Notes: generated by a model not told the origin, from the letters alone. A stretch of 64,000 nucleotides of DNA from Porphyrobacter sp. IPPAS B-1204 (GCA_003724185.1 RHGM01000001.1:1262001-1326000); one strand, 5' to 3'. Shown: positions 45,102 through 54,712, counted from the first letter of the stretch. Numbers and translations are program-made.

Positions 45102-46082
45102 ATGCTTCGCAATGTAAGCTTTGCCCGCCAGATCCTACCCCTTATCGCGCTGATCGGCGTGGCCATTGCCGTCTGGATGATTGTCTTCGGCCTGCCGGAC
45201 CGGTCGGTTGCAGAACCCGGCGAACAGCCGCCCAAGGCGGTGGGCGATCTGGCCAATGCGCCGCGCGTTGCGGGGGCCGGGATCGTCGAACCGGCGAGCG
45301 AGATTATCGACATCGGTTCGGCCTTGTCCGGTCTTGTCACCGATGTCCGGGTGCGTCCGGGCGACCGTGTGGCCAAGGGTGATGTGCTGTTCACGGTTGA
45401 TGCCCGCGCTGCCCGTGCGCAGCTGGATCAATCCGCCGCCGCTATTGCCGAGGCACGCGCTTCCATCGCCGAAGCCAGCGCCGCGCAGAAGACAGCGCGC
45501 CAGCAGCTCGACCTGTACCGCAGCCTTGCCGATCCCGCCGCCGTCAGCCGCGCCGAAGTGATCCGTGCCGAGGGCGAGGATGCCGCCGCGACGAGCCGCC
45601 TTGGCTTGGCCCGTGCGCGCCTTGCCTCGGCCCAGGCCGCCGCAGCGGCTGCGCGCACAGAGATCGAACGCCTCGTGATCCGCGCCCCGATTGCGGGCGA
45701 GATCCTTGCGGTCAACATCCGTTCGGGCGAATTCGTCGCCACGCAGGGCGGCGGCAACACCGCCTTCATCCAGATGGGCGAGACCAACCCGCTGCACGTG
45801 CGCGTCGACATCGACGAGAACGAGGTGGCACGGGTCAAGCTGGGCGCTCCGGCGGTGATTTCCCCGCGCGGCGCGGCCGAACTCCACGTCAACGCCACTT
45901 TCGTCCGCGCCGAACCGCAGGTGGTGCCTAAGCGATCACTCACCAACAGCGCCGCCGAACGGGTTGATGTGCGGGTGCTGCAGCTGATCTACGCCTTGCC
46001 GCCTTCCGATGCCTTCCGCGTCGGCCAGCAGATTGACGCATTTATTCCGGCCAAGGCGGCCGCCGCGAAGAAGGGGGGCTGA
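45102..46082 (+). CDS. HlyD/DevB-like periplasmic adaptor
   Basis: Membrane fusion protein of 326 residues linking the ABC pump to an outer-membrane channel. One N-terminal transmembrane anchor (about 10-30) is followed by half a lipoyl motif (SALSGLVTDVRVRPGDRVAKG, cited in part as VTDVRVRPGDRVAKGD). A long Ala-rich coiled-coil hairpin (about 100-190) leads to the second lipoyl half IRAPIAGEILAVNIRSGEFV. Short beta domains complete the protein. Third gene of the operon. Confidence 0.9.
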   Translation: MLRNVSFARQILPLIALIGVAIAVWMIVFGLPDRSVAEPGEQPPKAVGDLANAPRVAGAGIVEPASEIIDIGSALSGLVTDVRVRPGDRVAKGDVLFTVDARAARAQLDQSAAAIAEARASIAEASAAQKTARQQLDLYRSLADPAAVSRAEVIRAEGEDAAATSRLGLARARLASAQAAAAAARTEIERLVIRAPIAGEILAVNIRSGEFVATQGGGNTAFIQMGETNPLHVRVDIDENEVARVKLGAPAVISPRGAAELHVNATFVRAEPQVVPKRSLTNSAAERVDVRVLQLIYALPPSDAFRVGQQIDAFIPAKAAAAKKGG

Positions 46083-46086
46083 GGCG

Positions 46087-47517
46087 ATGCGCCGCCCTTC
46101 GGTTCTGGTCGCAGCCCTGCTGCCGCTGACACTGGCCGCTTGCATGGCCAATCCCGCCCCCGAGATCGCCACTCCGACCCCGGAGCTGCCACAAGCGTTC
46201 TTCTTCCAGCCCGAAGCCGGAACTGGGGCGGCGCTGGCCGCTCTGTTGCCGCAGGGCGACCCGGCATGGCGCACGCTGTCCGAAGCAGCCATCACCGACG
46301 GGCCGAGCCTTGCCGAAGCCCTCGCCCGGATCGAGACCGCGCGCGCAGGGGCCCGCCGTGCCGGGGCCGAGCAGTTGCCCAACGTCACCGCCGATGGGGG
46401 CGTAACCCGCAACCGCATCAACCCCGCGCAGTTCGGCCAGGCCGGCCAGCAGGGTTTCATCCCGCGTGAACAGACCTCCTATGGCAGCAACATCAACGCC
46501 AGCTGGGATCTGGACATTTTCGGGCGCCTGAAGGCGGAGGAGCGTGCCGCGCTGGCCCGGATCGACGCTGCGACTGCGCAGGCGCAAGGCGTGCGCCTTG
46601 CGCTGCTGGCTGAAATCGCCGCCAGCATCACCGACTGGCGCGTACTTGACGCGCGCGCCGCTGCAATCGAGGCCGATGCCGCCGCCGCGCGCCAGCTCGC
46701 GGGCCTTGCTAAAGTGCGCGAGGATGCGGGCATCGCTCCCGGTTTTGACCGCGTGCGCGCCGATGCGACCGCAAGCTCGTCCGCCGTGCGGCTGGCCGCG
46801 CTGGATAGCGAGCGGGCGCGGCTGATCGGGCGGCTGGTGACGCTGAGCGGGCAGGATGGGGCAAGCGTGCGCGCCGCGCTGGCAGCGCCTGCCCCGGCGC
46901 TGGCCCCCGCGCCTGCGCCTGCCGCGCTGCCGTCAGACCTGCTCGCCAACCGGCCCGATGTCGCCGCCGCCGCAGCCAATCTTGCCGCCAGCGACGCAGA
47001 CCTTGCCGCCGCCGCCCGTGCCCGCTTTCCGCGCATCACGCTGTCGGGAGTGATCGGGTTGCTCGCCTTCGATCCGGAGGATTTCTTCAATGATTCCATC
47101 GTCGGCACGCTGACCGCGGGGATCGCCGGCCCGCTGCTCGATTTCGGGCGAGTGGGTGCCGGGATCGATGCCGCCGCGGGTGACAAGCGCGCCGCCTTTG
47201 CCGCCTATCGCGGGGCGGTGTTCACGGCGCTGGGCGATGCCGAGGCGGCTTATGGCGTGGTCGCCGCTGCCGATACCGAAGCACGCCTGTCGGTCGAGGA
47301 GCGCGATCAGCTCTCCCGCGCCGCCAGCTTGGCCGAAAGCCGCTACCGTGCAGGGCTGGCCAGCTTCCTCGAAGTGCTCGAAGCGCGCCGCGCTGCCGAT
47401 GCCAGCGGGGAACGCGCCGCCGCCGCGCTGGGCCGCGCCGCCAGGGCGCGGATCGTGCTGTGGCAGGCCTTGGGCGGCGACGCGATGGCCTCAGCCGCGC
47501 CGCTGAATCAAGGCTGA
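46087..47517 (+). CDS. Outer membrane factor lipoprotein (TolC/NodT family)
   Basis: Outer-membrane exit channel of 476 residues with lipobox LAAC (Cys19), as in NodT-type proteins. The family repeat is visible twice: [25 protein letters not shown] (cited in part, [12 protein letters not shown]) and the C-terminal [30 protein letters not shown] is the conserved NRPDV motif between the two halves. It begins four bases after the adaptor gene, so all four exporter genes form one unit. Its 3' end overlaps the MaoC gene by 27 bases on the opposite strand. Confidence 0.93.
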   Translation: MRRPSVLVAALLPLTLAACMANPAPEIATPTPELPQAFFFQPEAGTGAALAALLPQGDPAWRTLSEAAITDGPSLAEALARIETARAGARRAGAEQLPNVTADGGVTRNRINPAQFGQAGQQGFIPREQTSYGSNINASWDLDIFGRLKAEERAALARIDAATAQAQGVRLALLAEIAASITDWRVLDARAAAIEADAAAARQLAGLAKVREDAGIAPGFDRVRADATASSSAVRLAALDSERARLIGRLVTLSGQDGASVRAALAAPAPALAPAPAPAALPSDLLANRPDVAAAAANLAASDADLAAAARARFPRITLSGVIGLLAFDPEDFFNDSIVGTLTAGIAGPLLDFGRVGAGIDAAAGDKRAAFAAYRGAVFTALGDAEAAYGVVAAADTEARLSVEERDQLSRAASLAESRYRAGLASFLEVLEARRAADASGERAAAALGRAARARIVLWQALGGDAMASAAPLNQG

Positions 47518-47940
47518 ACGCTCACACCGGCACACCACTTCGCCGCGCTGGTTGCGCATTTCGTGGGTGAAGGTGACGATTCCGGCATCAGGACGCGACT
47601 TGCTCTCGCGCAAGCCAGTGACTTCGGTGACGGCATGGAGCGTGTCGCCGATGAACACCGGATTGGGGGTCACCACCGTGTCGAACCCGAGATTGGCGAC
47701 CAGCGTGCCCAGCGTCGTCTCGCCCACCGACAGCCCGACCAGCAGGCTGAAGGTGAAGGTGGAATTCACCAGAATCTGCCCGAACCCGCTGGCCTTGGCC
47801 GCCTCGACATCAATGTGCAGCGGCTGCGGGTTGTGCGTCATGGTCGAAAACAGCAGATTGTCGGTCTCGGTCACGGTGCGGCGGATCGGGTGTTCGATCC
47901 GCTCGCCCAGCACCCACTCGTCAAAGAACTTCCCCGCCAT
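47491..47940 (-). CDS. MaoC family dehydratase
   Basis: Hot-dog-fold hydratase of 149 residues. The hydratase-2 motif region is [18 protein letters not shown], with the Asn/His pair used to hydrate enoyl-CoA, and [14 protein letters not shown] corresponds to the following helix. It is the downstream partner of a CaiB-family gene; stop and start share one base (TGATG). This pair is common in mesaconyl- or branched-acyl-CoA metabolism, but the substrate is unknown. Confidence 0.87.
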   Translation of the reverse strand: MAGKFFDEWVLGERIEHPIRRTVTETDNLLFSTMTHNPQPLHIDVEAAKASGFGQILVNSTFTFSLLVGLSVGETTLGTLVANLGFDTVVTPNPVFIGDTLHAVTEVTGLRESKSRPDAGIVTFTHEMRNQRGEVVCRCERSALIQRRG

Positions 47941-49022
47941 CAGCCTTGCTCCGCCCAGCAAGCAACCACGTCCGCGCCATCATCCGCGCTGGAACGAACC
48001 GCACCCGGCGTGCGGCTGAAACGCGGGGCGGGGGCGGTGTGCCAGATGCCGTCGTGTTCCACATAGGCGCCGCGCGCTTTCATATGCGGATGTTCACGCG
48101 CTTCCTCGATGCCCAGCACCGGAGCAAAGCAGGCATCGGTGCCTTCGAGAAGCGCGCACCATTCGGCCTGTGTCCTGGTGAGAAACAGCGCCGCAAGCTT
48201 TTCGGCGTAATCGTCCCAGTTCGACGGGATCATCTGTCCTTGCCCCAGTTCAGCCGGTGCGCCCGTGCGGGCCAGCAGCTCGGCATAGAACTGCGGCTCG
48301 ATCGACCCCAGCGAGATTTCCTTGCCGTCGGCGCACATGAAGCAGCGGTAGAAATGCGCTGCCCCGCCCAGCATCCCTTTGCCACGTTCGGTCGAAAGGT
48401 GCGGCATGTGGCGCACCCCGAAAAAGAAGCTCATCAGGCTGGTCGCCCCGTCGACGATGGCAGCATCGACCACCTGGCCCTTGCCCGATTTTTCGCGCTC
48501 ATAGAGCGCGGCCATGATCCCGAAAGCGCAATACATCGACCCGCCGCCGAAATCGCCGACCAGGTTCTGCGGCGGGGTCGCCGGCTCTCCCGCCTTGCCG
48601 ACCGCCGCCAGCGCACCGGTGATGGCGATATAGTTGATGTCATGCCCGGCGGCCTGCGCCAGCGGCCCATCCTGCCCCCAGCCGGTCATCCGCGCGTAGA
48701 CAAGGCGCGGGTTGGCTTCGAGCAGCACGTCGGGCCCCAGCCCCAGCCGCTCCATCACGCCGGGACGGAAGCCTTCGATCAGAACATCGGCGCTGGCAGC
48801 GGCGGCGAGCACCTGCGCGCGGCCATCGTCGCTTTTCAGATCCGCCGCCAGCCGGTGACGGGCGCGTTCGACCACCGGGTTGCTGACGCCGCCGCCCGGC
48901 CGGTCAATCCGCACCACCTCTGCGCCCAGATCGGCGAGCAGCATCGCAACGTGCGGCCCCGGCCCGATGCCGGCAAATTCGATGACCTTGAGGCCGGCAA
49001 GCGGCCCGGATGGCTGGTTCAT
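47940..49022 (-). CDS. CaiB/BaiF (type III) CoA-transferase family, alpha-methylacyl-CoA racemase-like
   Basis: Dimeric interlocked CoA enzyme of 360 residues. [31 protein letters not shown] (cited in part, [17 protein letters not shown]) is the CaiB N-terminus. [19 protein letters not shown] and [14 protein letters not shown] carry the conserved acidic residue and CoA-binding loop of racemase-type members. ATG 49022 is used; the upstream extension is non-homologous. Racemase is favoured over transferase because the racemase-type GPGP and HDINYI blocks are kept, but both remain possible. Confidence 0.87.
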   Translation of the reverse strand: MNQPSGPLAGLKVIEFAGIGPGPHVAMLLADLGAEVVRIDRPGGGVSNPVVERARHRLAADLKSDDGRAQVLAAAASADVLIEGFRPGVMERLGLGPDVLLEANPRLVYARMTGWGQDGPLAQAAGHDINYIAITGALAAVGKAGEPATPPQNLVGDFGGGSMYCAFGIMAALYEREKSGKGQVVDAAIVDGATSLMSFFFGVRHMPHLSTERGKGMLGGAAHFYRCFMCADGKEISLGSIEPQFYAELLARTGAPAELGQGQMIPSNWDDYAEKLAALFLTRTQAEWCALLEGTDACFAPVLGIEEAREHPHMKARGAYVEHDGIWHTAPAPRFSRTPGAVRSSADDGADVVACWAEQG

Positions 49023-49235
49023 TATGTTCTCTCCCGCACGGTACGGCCCCCAGGGCCCTATGCGCTGCGGGTCATTGCAAAGCCGCCGCTCTCTGGCAAG
49101 CCAGCGGGCGCGTGTCATCCGGAGGGAATATTGCGGGAAGATTGTGCGTTAATGGATGAGATTCGCAACCTTCTGCGTGGCGCAAGGTCCGAAGGTCATG
49201 TAGCGATTTGAGCATTGTCGAAAGCGAGAGACGTG
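49023..49235. promoter_or_regulatory. 213-bp divergent region between CaiB and manC genes
   Basis: Promoters for both directions should lie here. A 19-codon open frame (ATG 49152 to stop 49209-49211, peptide MDEIRNLLRGARSEGHVAI) lies 24 bases before manC. It could be a leader peptide, but nothing confirms translation. Confidence 0.3.
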
Positions 49236-50276
49236 ATGCACATCCATCCGGTAATTTTGTGCGGCGGCAGCGGCACGCGACTGTGGCCGGTCAGCCGGAA
49301 GGCCAAACCCAAGCCGTTTCTGCCCCTTGTGAGTGACGAGACTCTGTTCGAACAGGCTGTGCGCCGCGTGGCAGGGGATGATCGCTTTGCCCCGCCGATG
49401 GTGGTGGCAGGCAAGGCCCATGCCGATCTGATCATGGCGCAGCTTGGCGATACGCCGGGTGCGCGGCTGGTGATCGAACCGGCGGCAAAGAACACGGCGC
49501 CTGCCATAGCCCTTGCCGCAGCACTGCTGCCCGAAGATGCAGTGATGCTCGTCTGCCCGAGCGACCATCACATCGCTGACAGCGCGGCCTTTCGCGCGGC
49601 CGCGCTCGCCGCAGCGGCACTGGCGCGCGAGGATTACCTCGTCAGCTTCGGCATCGCGGCCGACCGGCCCGAAACCGGCTATGGCTATCTTCAGCGCGGC
49701 GAGCCGCTGGCCGGTGGCTTCGCGATCCGGCGCTTTGTTGAAAAGCCCGATCTGGCCCGTGCGCAGGACTATCTCGCCAGCGGGGATTACAGTTGGAACG
49801 GCGGAATCTTCGCCTTCCGCGCCGGGCACCTGCTGGCCGAACTGGCCGCCTATCGCCCCGACATGGCGCGGCTTGTGGCCGAGGCGGTTGCAGGCGGCTC
49901 GGCAGAGGGCGCGCGCTTCCACCCGGCGGCCGAACCCTTCGCTGCCATTGATGGCGATTCCATCGATTATGCCGTGATGGAAAACACCGCCCGCGCCGCA
50001 ATGGTCCCGGCCCACATGGGCTGGTCCGACATCGGCAACTGGGCAGCGCTTGCCGATGCGCTGGCCCACGACGCGGATGCAAGCGGCAATGTCGCGCGCG
50101 GCGGGCCGGTCGATTTCGCGCAATGCAGCGGCGTCTTTGCCATGTCCGATGGCCCGCGCATCTCGGCGGTGGGCCTCAATGACGTGTGCATCATCGTCTC
50201 CGGCGGAGAGGTGCTTGTCACCACCCGTGACGGGGCGCAAATCGTGGGCAAGCTGCCCGGCGCGGTGAACCAGTGA
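49236..50276 (+). CDS. manC: Mannose-1-phosphate guanylyltransferase
   Basis: Makes GDP-mannose from mannose-1-phosphate and GTP for exopolysaccharide and LPS. The nucleotidyltransferase signature is CGGSGTRLWPVSRKAKPKPF. FVEKPDLARAQ and YSWNGGIFAFRA complete the active site. The product has 346 residues and lacks the C-terminal isomerase domain of bifunctional AlgA/ManC; that function is encoded by the next gene. ATG 49236 has GAGAG before it. The stop overlaps manA as TGATG... sharing one base. Confidence 0.92.
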   Translation: MHIHPVILCGGSGTRLWPVSRKAKPKPFLPLVSDETLFEQAVRRVAGDDRFAPPMVVAGKAHADLIMAQLGDTPGARLVIEPAAKNTAPAIALAAALLPEDAVMLVCPSDHHIADSAAFRAAALAAAALAREDYLVSFGIAADRPETGYGYLQRGEPLAGGFAIRRFVEKPDLARAQDYLASGDYSWNGGIFAFRAGHLLAELAAYRPDMARLVAEAVAGGSAEGARFHPAAEPFAAIDGDSIDYAVMENTARAAMVPAHMGWSDIGNWAALADALAHDADASGNVARGGPVDFAQCSGVFAMSDGPRISAVGLNDVCIIVSGGEVLVTTRDGAQIVGKLPGAVNQ

Positions 50277-51073
50277 TGGCCCGCCAGCTCCCCACCCGCA
50301 TGGTCGCAAAGGTCTGGGGTCGCGACGTGTTGCCCGCCCCCTTTGCCGCGCCCGCTGGCGAGCGCATCGGCGAAATCTGGTTCGAGCCCCCGCCCGAAGT
50401 GCCGCAGGTGCTGGTCAAATACCTGTTCACTTCGGAAAAGCTGTCGGTGCAGGTCCACCCGTCGGATGACACTGCGATTGCGGGAGAGGCGGGCAAGGAG
50501 GAGTGCTGGCTGGTGCTCGACGCCGAGCCTGATGCGCGGCTTGCGATCGGTTTCGAACGTGAGGTGACCTCGGAAGAGATTGCCGCCGCCGCGCAGGACG
50601 GCACGATCGAGGCATTGCTGACCTGGCATCCGGCACGCCCCGGTGACCTGTTCTATCTCCCCGCGGGCACGGTCCACGCCATCGGCCCCGGCCTGTCGCT
50701 GGTCGAGGTGCAGCAGACCAGTGAGACCACCTTTCGCCTCTATGATTATGGCCGGCCGCGCGAGCTGCATCTTGAACGGGCACTGGCGGTGGCGGAAGGC
50801 GCGCCCTACGCCGCGACGCATCGCCGCTCGATTGCCAACGGGCAGGTGCTTGTCGATGGGCCGCACTTCCGGCTCGACCGGATCGAGGGCGCGCCCGATG
50901 CCGCCACGCTGGCCGCCTATCCGGAGGCGTTGCTGGTGCTGCCGCTGGCGGGCGAGGTTACCGCGCGCGATGGTTCCGCGCAGGCGGGCGCGGGGGAATG
51001 TCTCGTGGCGCACGGGCTCTCCAGCCTCGATTTCAGCGCCGCAGGCGTAACCTTGCTGACCCGTGCGGCCTGA
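50276..51073 (+). CDS. manA: Class I mannose-6-phosphate isomerase
   Basis: Zinc enzyme that interconverts fructose-6-phosphate and mannose-6-phosphate, 265 residues, short for the family. Metal-binding elements are SVQVHPSD (Gln and His), EECWLVLDAE and FYLPAGTVHAIGPG (His). ETTFRLYDYGR is a further class I block. It is translationally coupled to manC, giving a two-gene supply of GDP-mannose precursors; phosphomannomutase must be elsewhere. Confidence 0.9.
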   Translation: MARQLPTRMVAKVWGRDVLPAPFAAPAGERIGEIWFEPPPEVPQVLVKYLFTSEKLSVQVHPSDDTAIAGEAGKEECWLVLDAEPDARLAIGFEREVTSEEIAAAAQDGTIEALLTWHPARPGDLFYLPAGTVHAIGPGLSLVEVQQTSETTFRLYDYGRPRELHLERALAVAEGAPYAATHRRSIANGQVLVDGPHFRLDRIEGAPDAATLAAYPEALLVLPLAGEVTARDGSAQAGAGECLVAHGLSSLDFSAAGVTLLTRAA

Positions 51074-51177
51074 GGCGCCCTCTGCGCGCCCTCTGCTTGG
51101 GACGCTGAAATCCTGCCATCCCCGCGCAAAGGCAAACTTGCTTGTCTTGCGCCGCTTCAGGTGTAGCACCCGGCACC

Positions 51178-52080
51178 ATGCGCAGTCTGACCCATCTCGA
51201 ACGGCTTGAGGCCGAGAGCATCCACATCTTCCGCGAAGTCGTGGCCGAGGCGGAAAACCCGGTGATGCTCTATTCGGTGGGCAAGGATTCGTCCGTGATG
51301 CTGCACCTGGCGCGCAAGGCCTTCTATCCTGCCCCGCCGCCCTTCCCGATGCTGCATGTCGCCAGCGGATGGGATTTCGCCGACCTGCTCGCCCACCGCG
51401 ACAAGACCGTGCGCGAATACGGACTGAAGCTGATTGTTGCCCAGAATGACGAGGCCGAGGCGCAGGGCATCAACCCTTTCGACACCGGCAGCGCGCTCTA
51501 TAGCCAGGCCCAGCTGACTGATCCGCTGAAGCGTGCCTTGACCGCGCACGGGTTTGACGCAGCCTTCGGCGGCGGACGGCGAGACGAGGAAAAGGCGCGC
51601 GCGAAAGAACGCATCTTCAGCTTCCGCACCGCAGCGCACCGCTGGGACCCGAAGAACCAGCGCCCCGAACTCTGGAACCTCTACAACGCCAAGAAGGCCA
51701 AGGGCGAAAGCATCCGCGTCTTCCCGATCTCGAACTGGACCGAGCTCGACATCTGGCAGTACATCGCGGTGGAACAGATCGACATCGTCCCGCTCTATTT
51801 CAGCAAGCCTCGCCCGACTGTGGAGCGCGACGGGATGCTGCTGGTCGTCGATGATGACCGCTTCCGGCTCGAACCGGGCGAAGAGCCGGTCACCCGCCCG
51901 GTCCGCTTCCGCACGCTGGGCTGTTACCCCTTGACCGGTGCGACAGTGAGCGACGCGACCGAAATGAACGACATCATCCAGGAAATGCTGCTCGCCACGG
52001 GATCGGAACGGCAAGGCCGCGCCATCGACAAGGGGCAGTCCGCAAGCATGGAAGACAAGAAGGCGGAGGGGTACTTCTGA
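51178..52080 (+). CDS. cysD: Sulfate adenylyltransferase subunit 2
   Basis: Catalytic PP-loop subunit of ATP sulfurylase, which makes adenosine 5'-phosphosulfate in sulfate assimilation. The 300-residue product holds PP-loop SVGKDSS (33-39), [16 protein letters not shown] and PLYFSKPRP, and ends with the family-typical [10 protein letters not shown]. The GTPase subunit CysN is needed for efficient activity. The usual coupling TGATG to cysN is present, but cysN breaks off after 28 codons, so CysD would be without its partner unless another cysN exists elsewhere. Confidence 0.95.
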   Translation: MRSLTHLERLEAESIHIFREVVAEAENPVMLYSVGKDSSVMLHLARKAFYPAPPPFPMLHVASGWDFADLLAHRDKTVREYGLKLIVAQNDEAEAQGINPFDTGSALYSQAQLTDPLKRALTAHGFDAAFGGGRRDEEKARAKERIFSFRTAAHRWDPKNQRPELWNLYNAKKAKGESIRVFPISNWTELDIWQYIAVEQIDIVPLYFSKPRPTVERDGMLLVVDDDRFRLEPGEEPVTRPVRFRTLGCYPLTGATVSDATEMNDIIQEMLLATGSERQGRAIDKGQSASMEDKKAEGYF

Positions 52081-52163
52081 TGGACACCCCCTCCAGCTTC
52101 CAGACCGACGCTCTCATCGCCGAGGATATCGACGCCTATCTGGAACAGCACCAGCACAAGAGC
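52080..52163 (+). pseudogene. cysN: cysN 5' fragment (28 codons)
   Basis: The start overlaps cysD exactly as in intact cysDN operons. FQTDALIAEDIDAYLEQHQH followed by Lys-Ser matches the CysN/CysNC N-terminus. The next expected element, LLRFITCGSVDDGKST with the GTPase P-loop, is missing; unrelated sequence begins at about 52163. The reading frame happens to continue in frame to 53006, so a hybrid protein of 308 residues could be made. Deletion, rearrangement or an assembly chimera are all possible. Confidence 0.85.
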
Positions 52164-52275
52164 CCAGTCAATCACGGATTATCCATTGCGCAACCAGACC
52201 ATGCTGGCCTTCGCCGCATTCGCGCTCCTGCTGCTGGTCCGCAATGCCGCAGACCGGACGAGGGGGAACCGATGA
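52162..52275 (+). pseudogene. Probable 3' end of an O-antigen ligase/polymerase-like gene
   Basis: In the frame beginning at 52162 the sequence reads AQSITDYPLRNQTMLAFAAF, then a Leu-rich helix and a short basic tail ending at a TGA. A His/Gln-Ser-x-x-Asp-Tyr-Pro-Leu-Arg motif followed by a last transmembrane helix is typical of the C-terminus of Wzy/O-antigen-ligase-like proteins. The stop overlaps the start of the next gene as ATGA, the coupling expected of an intact operon. The rest of the gene is missing because it is joined to cysN. Confidence 0.55.
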
Positions 52276-53006
52276 TCGGCCGGATTGTCTGGTTTACCGC
52301 CCTGATCGGCATCGCATTGGTGACCGCCGCATTGCAGTTCGACATGCAATCGCGGCGAAGCCCGCAGCTTGCGGCAATGGTGCCTGCACCGTTGCGCGGC
52401 CATTCCCAGGTTCAGGTCGTGCGCAGCGCGCTGGCCGGGAAGGATGCCGCACTGGCCCTTGGCGAGGCGGAGCGTCTGTTGCAGCGCCGTCCCTTGCCCG
52501 CCGAAAATCTCGTGTTGCTTGCCACCGGACAGGCCAAGGCGGGCAAGCCCGATGACGCCATGCTGACCATCCAGATCGCCGGCCAGCGCGGCTGGCGTGA
52601 CCCGGTGGCGCAGCAAGCGGTGCTGCGCCTTGCGCTGGCCGCCGGAGACAAGCCTGAAGCCGCGCGCCGCTATGCCGCCCTGTTTCTGCAACGCCAGACC
52701 CCGGACGCTCTGCTGGAAGAGCTGGGGCAGGCCGTGCTCGACGAAGCACGCGGCCCCGGACAGCAGACGATGCTGGCGATCATCATCGGCGGTGAACGCT
52801 GGCATTCGATTTTCCTGCGGCGCGGGGCGCGGGTGATGCCGCCTGCCGCCTTCAGCGCGATCGTGGCCGATAGCATTGCGCGCGGCGTCCGTTTCGATTG
52901 CAACCTGCTGGGGCAGAGTGCCGGTATGCTGGCACAGCGCGATGCGGCCGCGGCCGCAGAGCTGCGTCAGGCCATCGCAGGTGATTGCCCGGCGACTGCC
53001 AGCTGA
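52272..53006 (+). CDS. Hypothetical membrane-anchored helical-repeat protein
   Basis: A 244-residue protein with one N-terminal transmembrane helix (about 5-24) and a mostly helical remainder. Repeating patterns such as GEAERLLQRRPLPAENLVLL and LALAAGDKPEAARRYAALF look TPR-like. ATG 52272 has AGGGGG four bases before it and overlaps the preceding ligase-like stop, so it probably belonged to a polysaccharide operon. The frame is also continuous with the cysN fragment from 52080. Function unknown. Confidence 0.6.
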   Translation: MIGRIVWFTALIGIALVTAALQFDMQSRRSPQLAAMVPAPLRGHSQVQVVRSALAGKDAALALGEAERLLQRRPLPAENLVLLATGQAKAGKPDDAMLTIQIAGQRGWRDPVAQQAVLRLALAAGDKPEAARRYAALFLQRQTPDALLEELGQAVLDEARGPGQQTMLAIIIGGERWHSIFLRRGARVMPPAAFSAIVADSIARGVRFDCNLLGQSAGMLAQRDAAAAAELRQAIAGDCPATAS

Positions 53007-53024
53007 ACGGCGGGCCGCCCGCGA

Positions 53025-53891
53025 TCAGAGCGTGCGAATGATCCCCGAGAAATCCGTCCCGGCGTTGTCTTTGGCAAAGGCCTGATAAATCGCGCGCGCG
53101 TGTTCGCCGAGTTCGATCTTCGCCCCCGCTGAGCCTGCCGCCTCCATCGCCAGATTGAGGTCTTTCAGCATCAGCCCGGCGGCGAAACCGCCCTGATATC
53201 CGTTGTCCGCAGGCGTGACCGGGCCGACCCCGGGGACCGGGCAATAGGACGTCATCGACCAGTTTTGCCCCGATGAGACGCTGGAGATGTCATAGAAGGT
53301 CTGTGCGTCCAGCCCGAGCTTTTCGGCCATGGCAAAGGCTTCGCACGTGCCGATCATGTGGATCGCCAGCAGCATGTTGTTGCAGATCTTGGCTGCCTGC
53401 CCGTTGCCCGCAGCGCCCGCATGGATCACCGCCTTGCCCATCGCGGCGAGGATCGGCTGGGCACGGGCGAAGGCTTCGTCGGTCCCGCCGACCATGAAGG
53501 TCAGCGTGCCGCCATTGGCGGCGGCGATTCCGCCCGACACCGGCGCATCGACCATCTGGTAGCCGTGCGCCTTGGTCACTTCGATCACCTCGCGCGCAGT
53601 GGCGACATCGATGGTCGAACAATCGAGCAGGATCGCGCCTTCAGGGGCGTGGCCGATCACATCGTCCCAATAGACCTGTTTGACGATCTGGCCGTTGGGC
53701 AGCATCGAGACGACCGCCTCGGCGGTGGCGCAGGCTTCCTTGGCGGTGGCGAAGGTGGCGCACCCCGCCTCCCGTGCAGCGGCCAGCGCGGGTTCGGAAA
53801 GGTCGAAGGCGCGGACTTCGTGGCCAGCTTTCACAAGGTTCGCGGCCATCCCGCCGCCCATGTTGCCAAGGCCGATAAAGGCGATTTTCAT
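53025..53891 (-). CDS. mmsB: 3-hydroxyisobutyrate dehydrogenase
   Basis: NAD-dependent enzyme of valine breakdown, oxidising 3-hydroxyisobutyrate to methylmalonate semialdehyde; 288 residues. Rossmann motif GLGNMGGGMAANL, substrate loop DAPVSGGIAAANGGTL, catalytic Lys in GNGQAAKICNN, and C-terminal GGFAAGLMLKDL are intact. ATG 53891 follows GAGGGG. It is the last gene of the valine operon, 26 bases after the enoyl-CoA hydratase. mmsA is not in the window. Confidence 0.93.
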   Translation of the reverse strand: MKIAFIGLGNMGGGMAANLVKAGHEVRAFDLSEPALAAAREAGCATFATAKEACATAEAVVSMLPNGQIVKQVYWDDVIGHAPEGAILLDCSTIDVATAREVIEVTKAHGYQMVDAPVSGGIAAANGGTLTFMVGGTDEAFARAQPILAAMGKAVIHAGAAGNGQAAKICNNMLLAIHMIGTCEAFAMAEKLGLDAQTFYDISSVSSGQNWSMTSYCPVPGVGPVTPADNGYQGGFAAGLMLKDLNLAMEAAGSAGAKIELGEHARAIYQAFAKDNAGTDFSGIIRTL

Positions 53892-53917
53892 AATGTTCCC
53901 CTCCCCTTGTGGCAGGC

Positions 53918-54712
53918 TTATCGCCCCTTCCACTGACCCTCACGCTTCTCGATAAACGCCGCCATGCCCTCGGCCTTGTCCTCGGAGGCGGTGAGGATCT
54001 GGAAGATCCGGCGCTCGACAATCAGGCCCTGGTCGAGCGTCATTTCGAAGGCCGAGTTCACCATTTCCTTGTTGGCGATCACCGCCATCGGCGGCATCCC
54101 GGCGATGGTCGCTGCGGTTTTCAGCGTCTCGGCGATCAGTTCCTCATGCGGCACCACGCGGGCTACCAGATTGCTGCGTTCGGCTTCTTCGGCGTTCATC
54201 ATGCGGCCGGTGAGGCACATTTCCATCGACTTCGACTTGCCAATGGCCCGGGTCAGCCGCTGGCTGCCTCCCATGCCCGGCGCAACGCCCAGCTTGATTT
54301 CGGGCTGACCGAACTTCGCCTTGTCGGAGCAGATGATGAAATCCGCCATCATCGCAAGCTCGCACCCGCCGCCCAGCGCAAAGCCGTTGACTGCGGCGAT
54401 CCACGGCTTGCGGGTCTTCTTGACGATTTCGGCCGTCCAAGGGCTGAAGAAATCGTCGAGGAAGAAATCGGCGGCCGCTTTCTCGCTCATTTCCTTGATG
54501 TCAGCGCCGGCCGCAAAGGCCTTGTCGCCGCTGCCGGTGAGGATCGCGCAAAGCTGGGTCGCGTCCGCCTGATAGGCGGCGAAGGCATGGATCAACTCTT
54601 CCAGCACCTTGGAATTCAGCGCATTCAGCGCCTGCGGACGGTTGATCGTCAGCAGCGTGACGCCTTTGTGCCCCTGCGCATTGGCTTCAGCGGTGATGGT
54701 TTCATAAGTCAT
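53918..54712 (-). CDS. Enoyl-CoA hydratase
   Basis: Crotonase-fold hydratase of 264 residues, here probably hydrating methacrylyl-CoA. AAGADIKEM forms the first oxyanion segment and NGFALGGGCELAMM holds the first catalytic Glu. FGQPEIKLGVAPGMGG supplies the second Glu. It overlaps the preceding hydrolase gene by ATGA. The upstream in-frame ATG 54724 lies inside that gene and is rejected. Confidence 0.92.
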   Translation of the reverse strand: MTYETITAEANAQGHKGVTLLTINRPQALNALNSKVLEELIHAFAAYQADATQLCAILTGSGDKAFAAGADIKEMSEKAAADFFLDDFFSPWTAEIVKKTRKPWIAAVNGFALGGGCELAMMADFIICSDKAKFGQPEIKLGVAPGMGGSQRLTRAIGKSKSMEMCLTGRMMNAEEAERSNLVARVVPHEELIAETLKTAATIAGMPPMAVIANKEMVNSAFEMTLDQGLIVERRIFQILTASEDKAEGMAAFIEKREGQWKGR

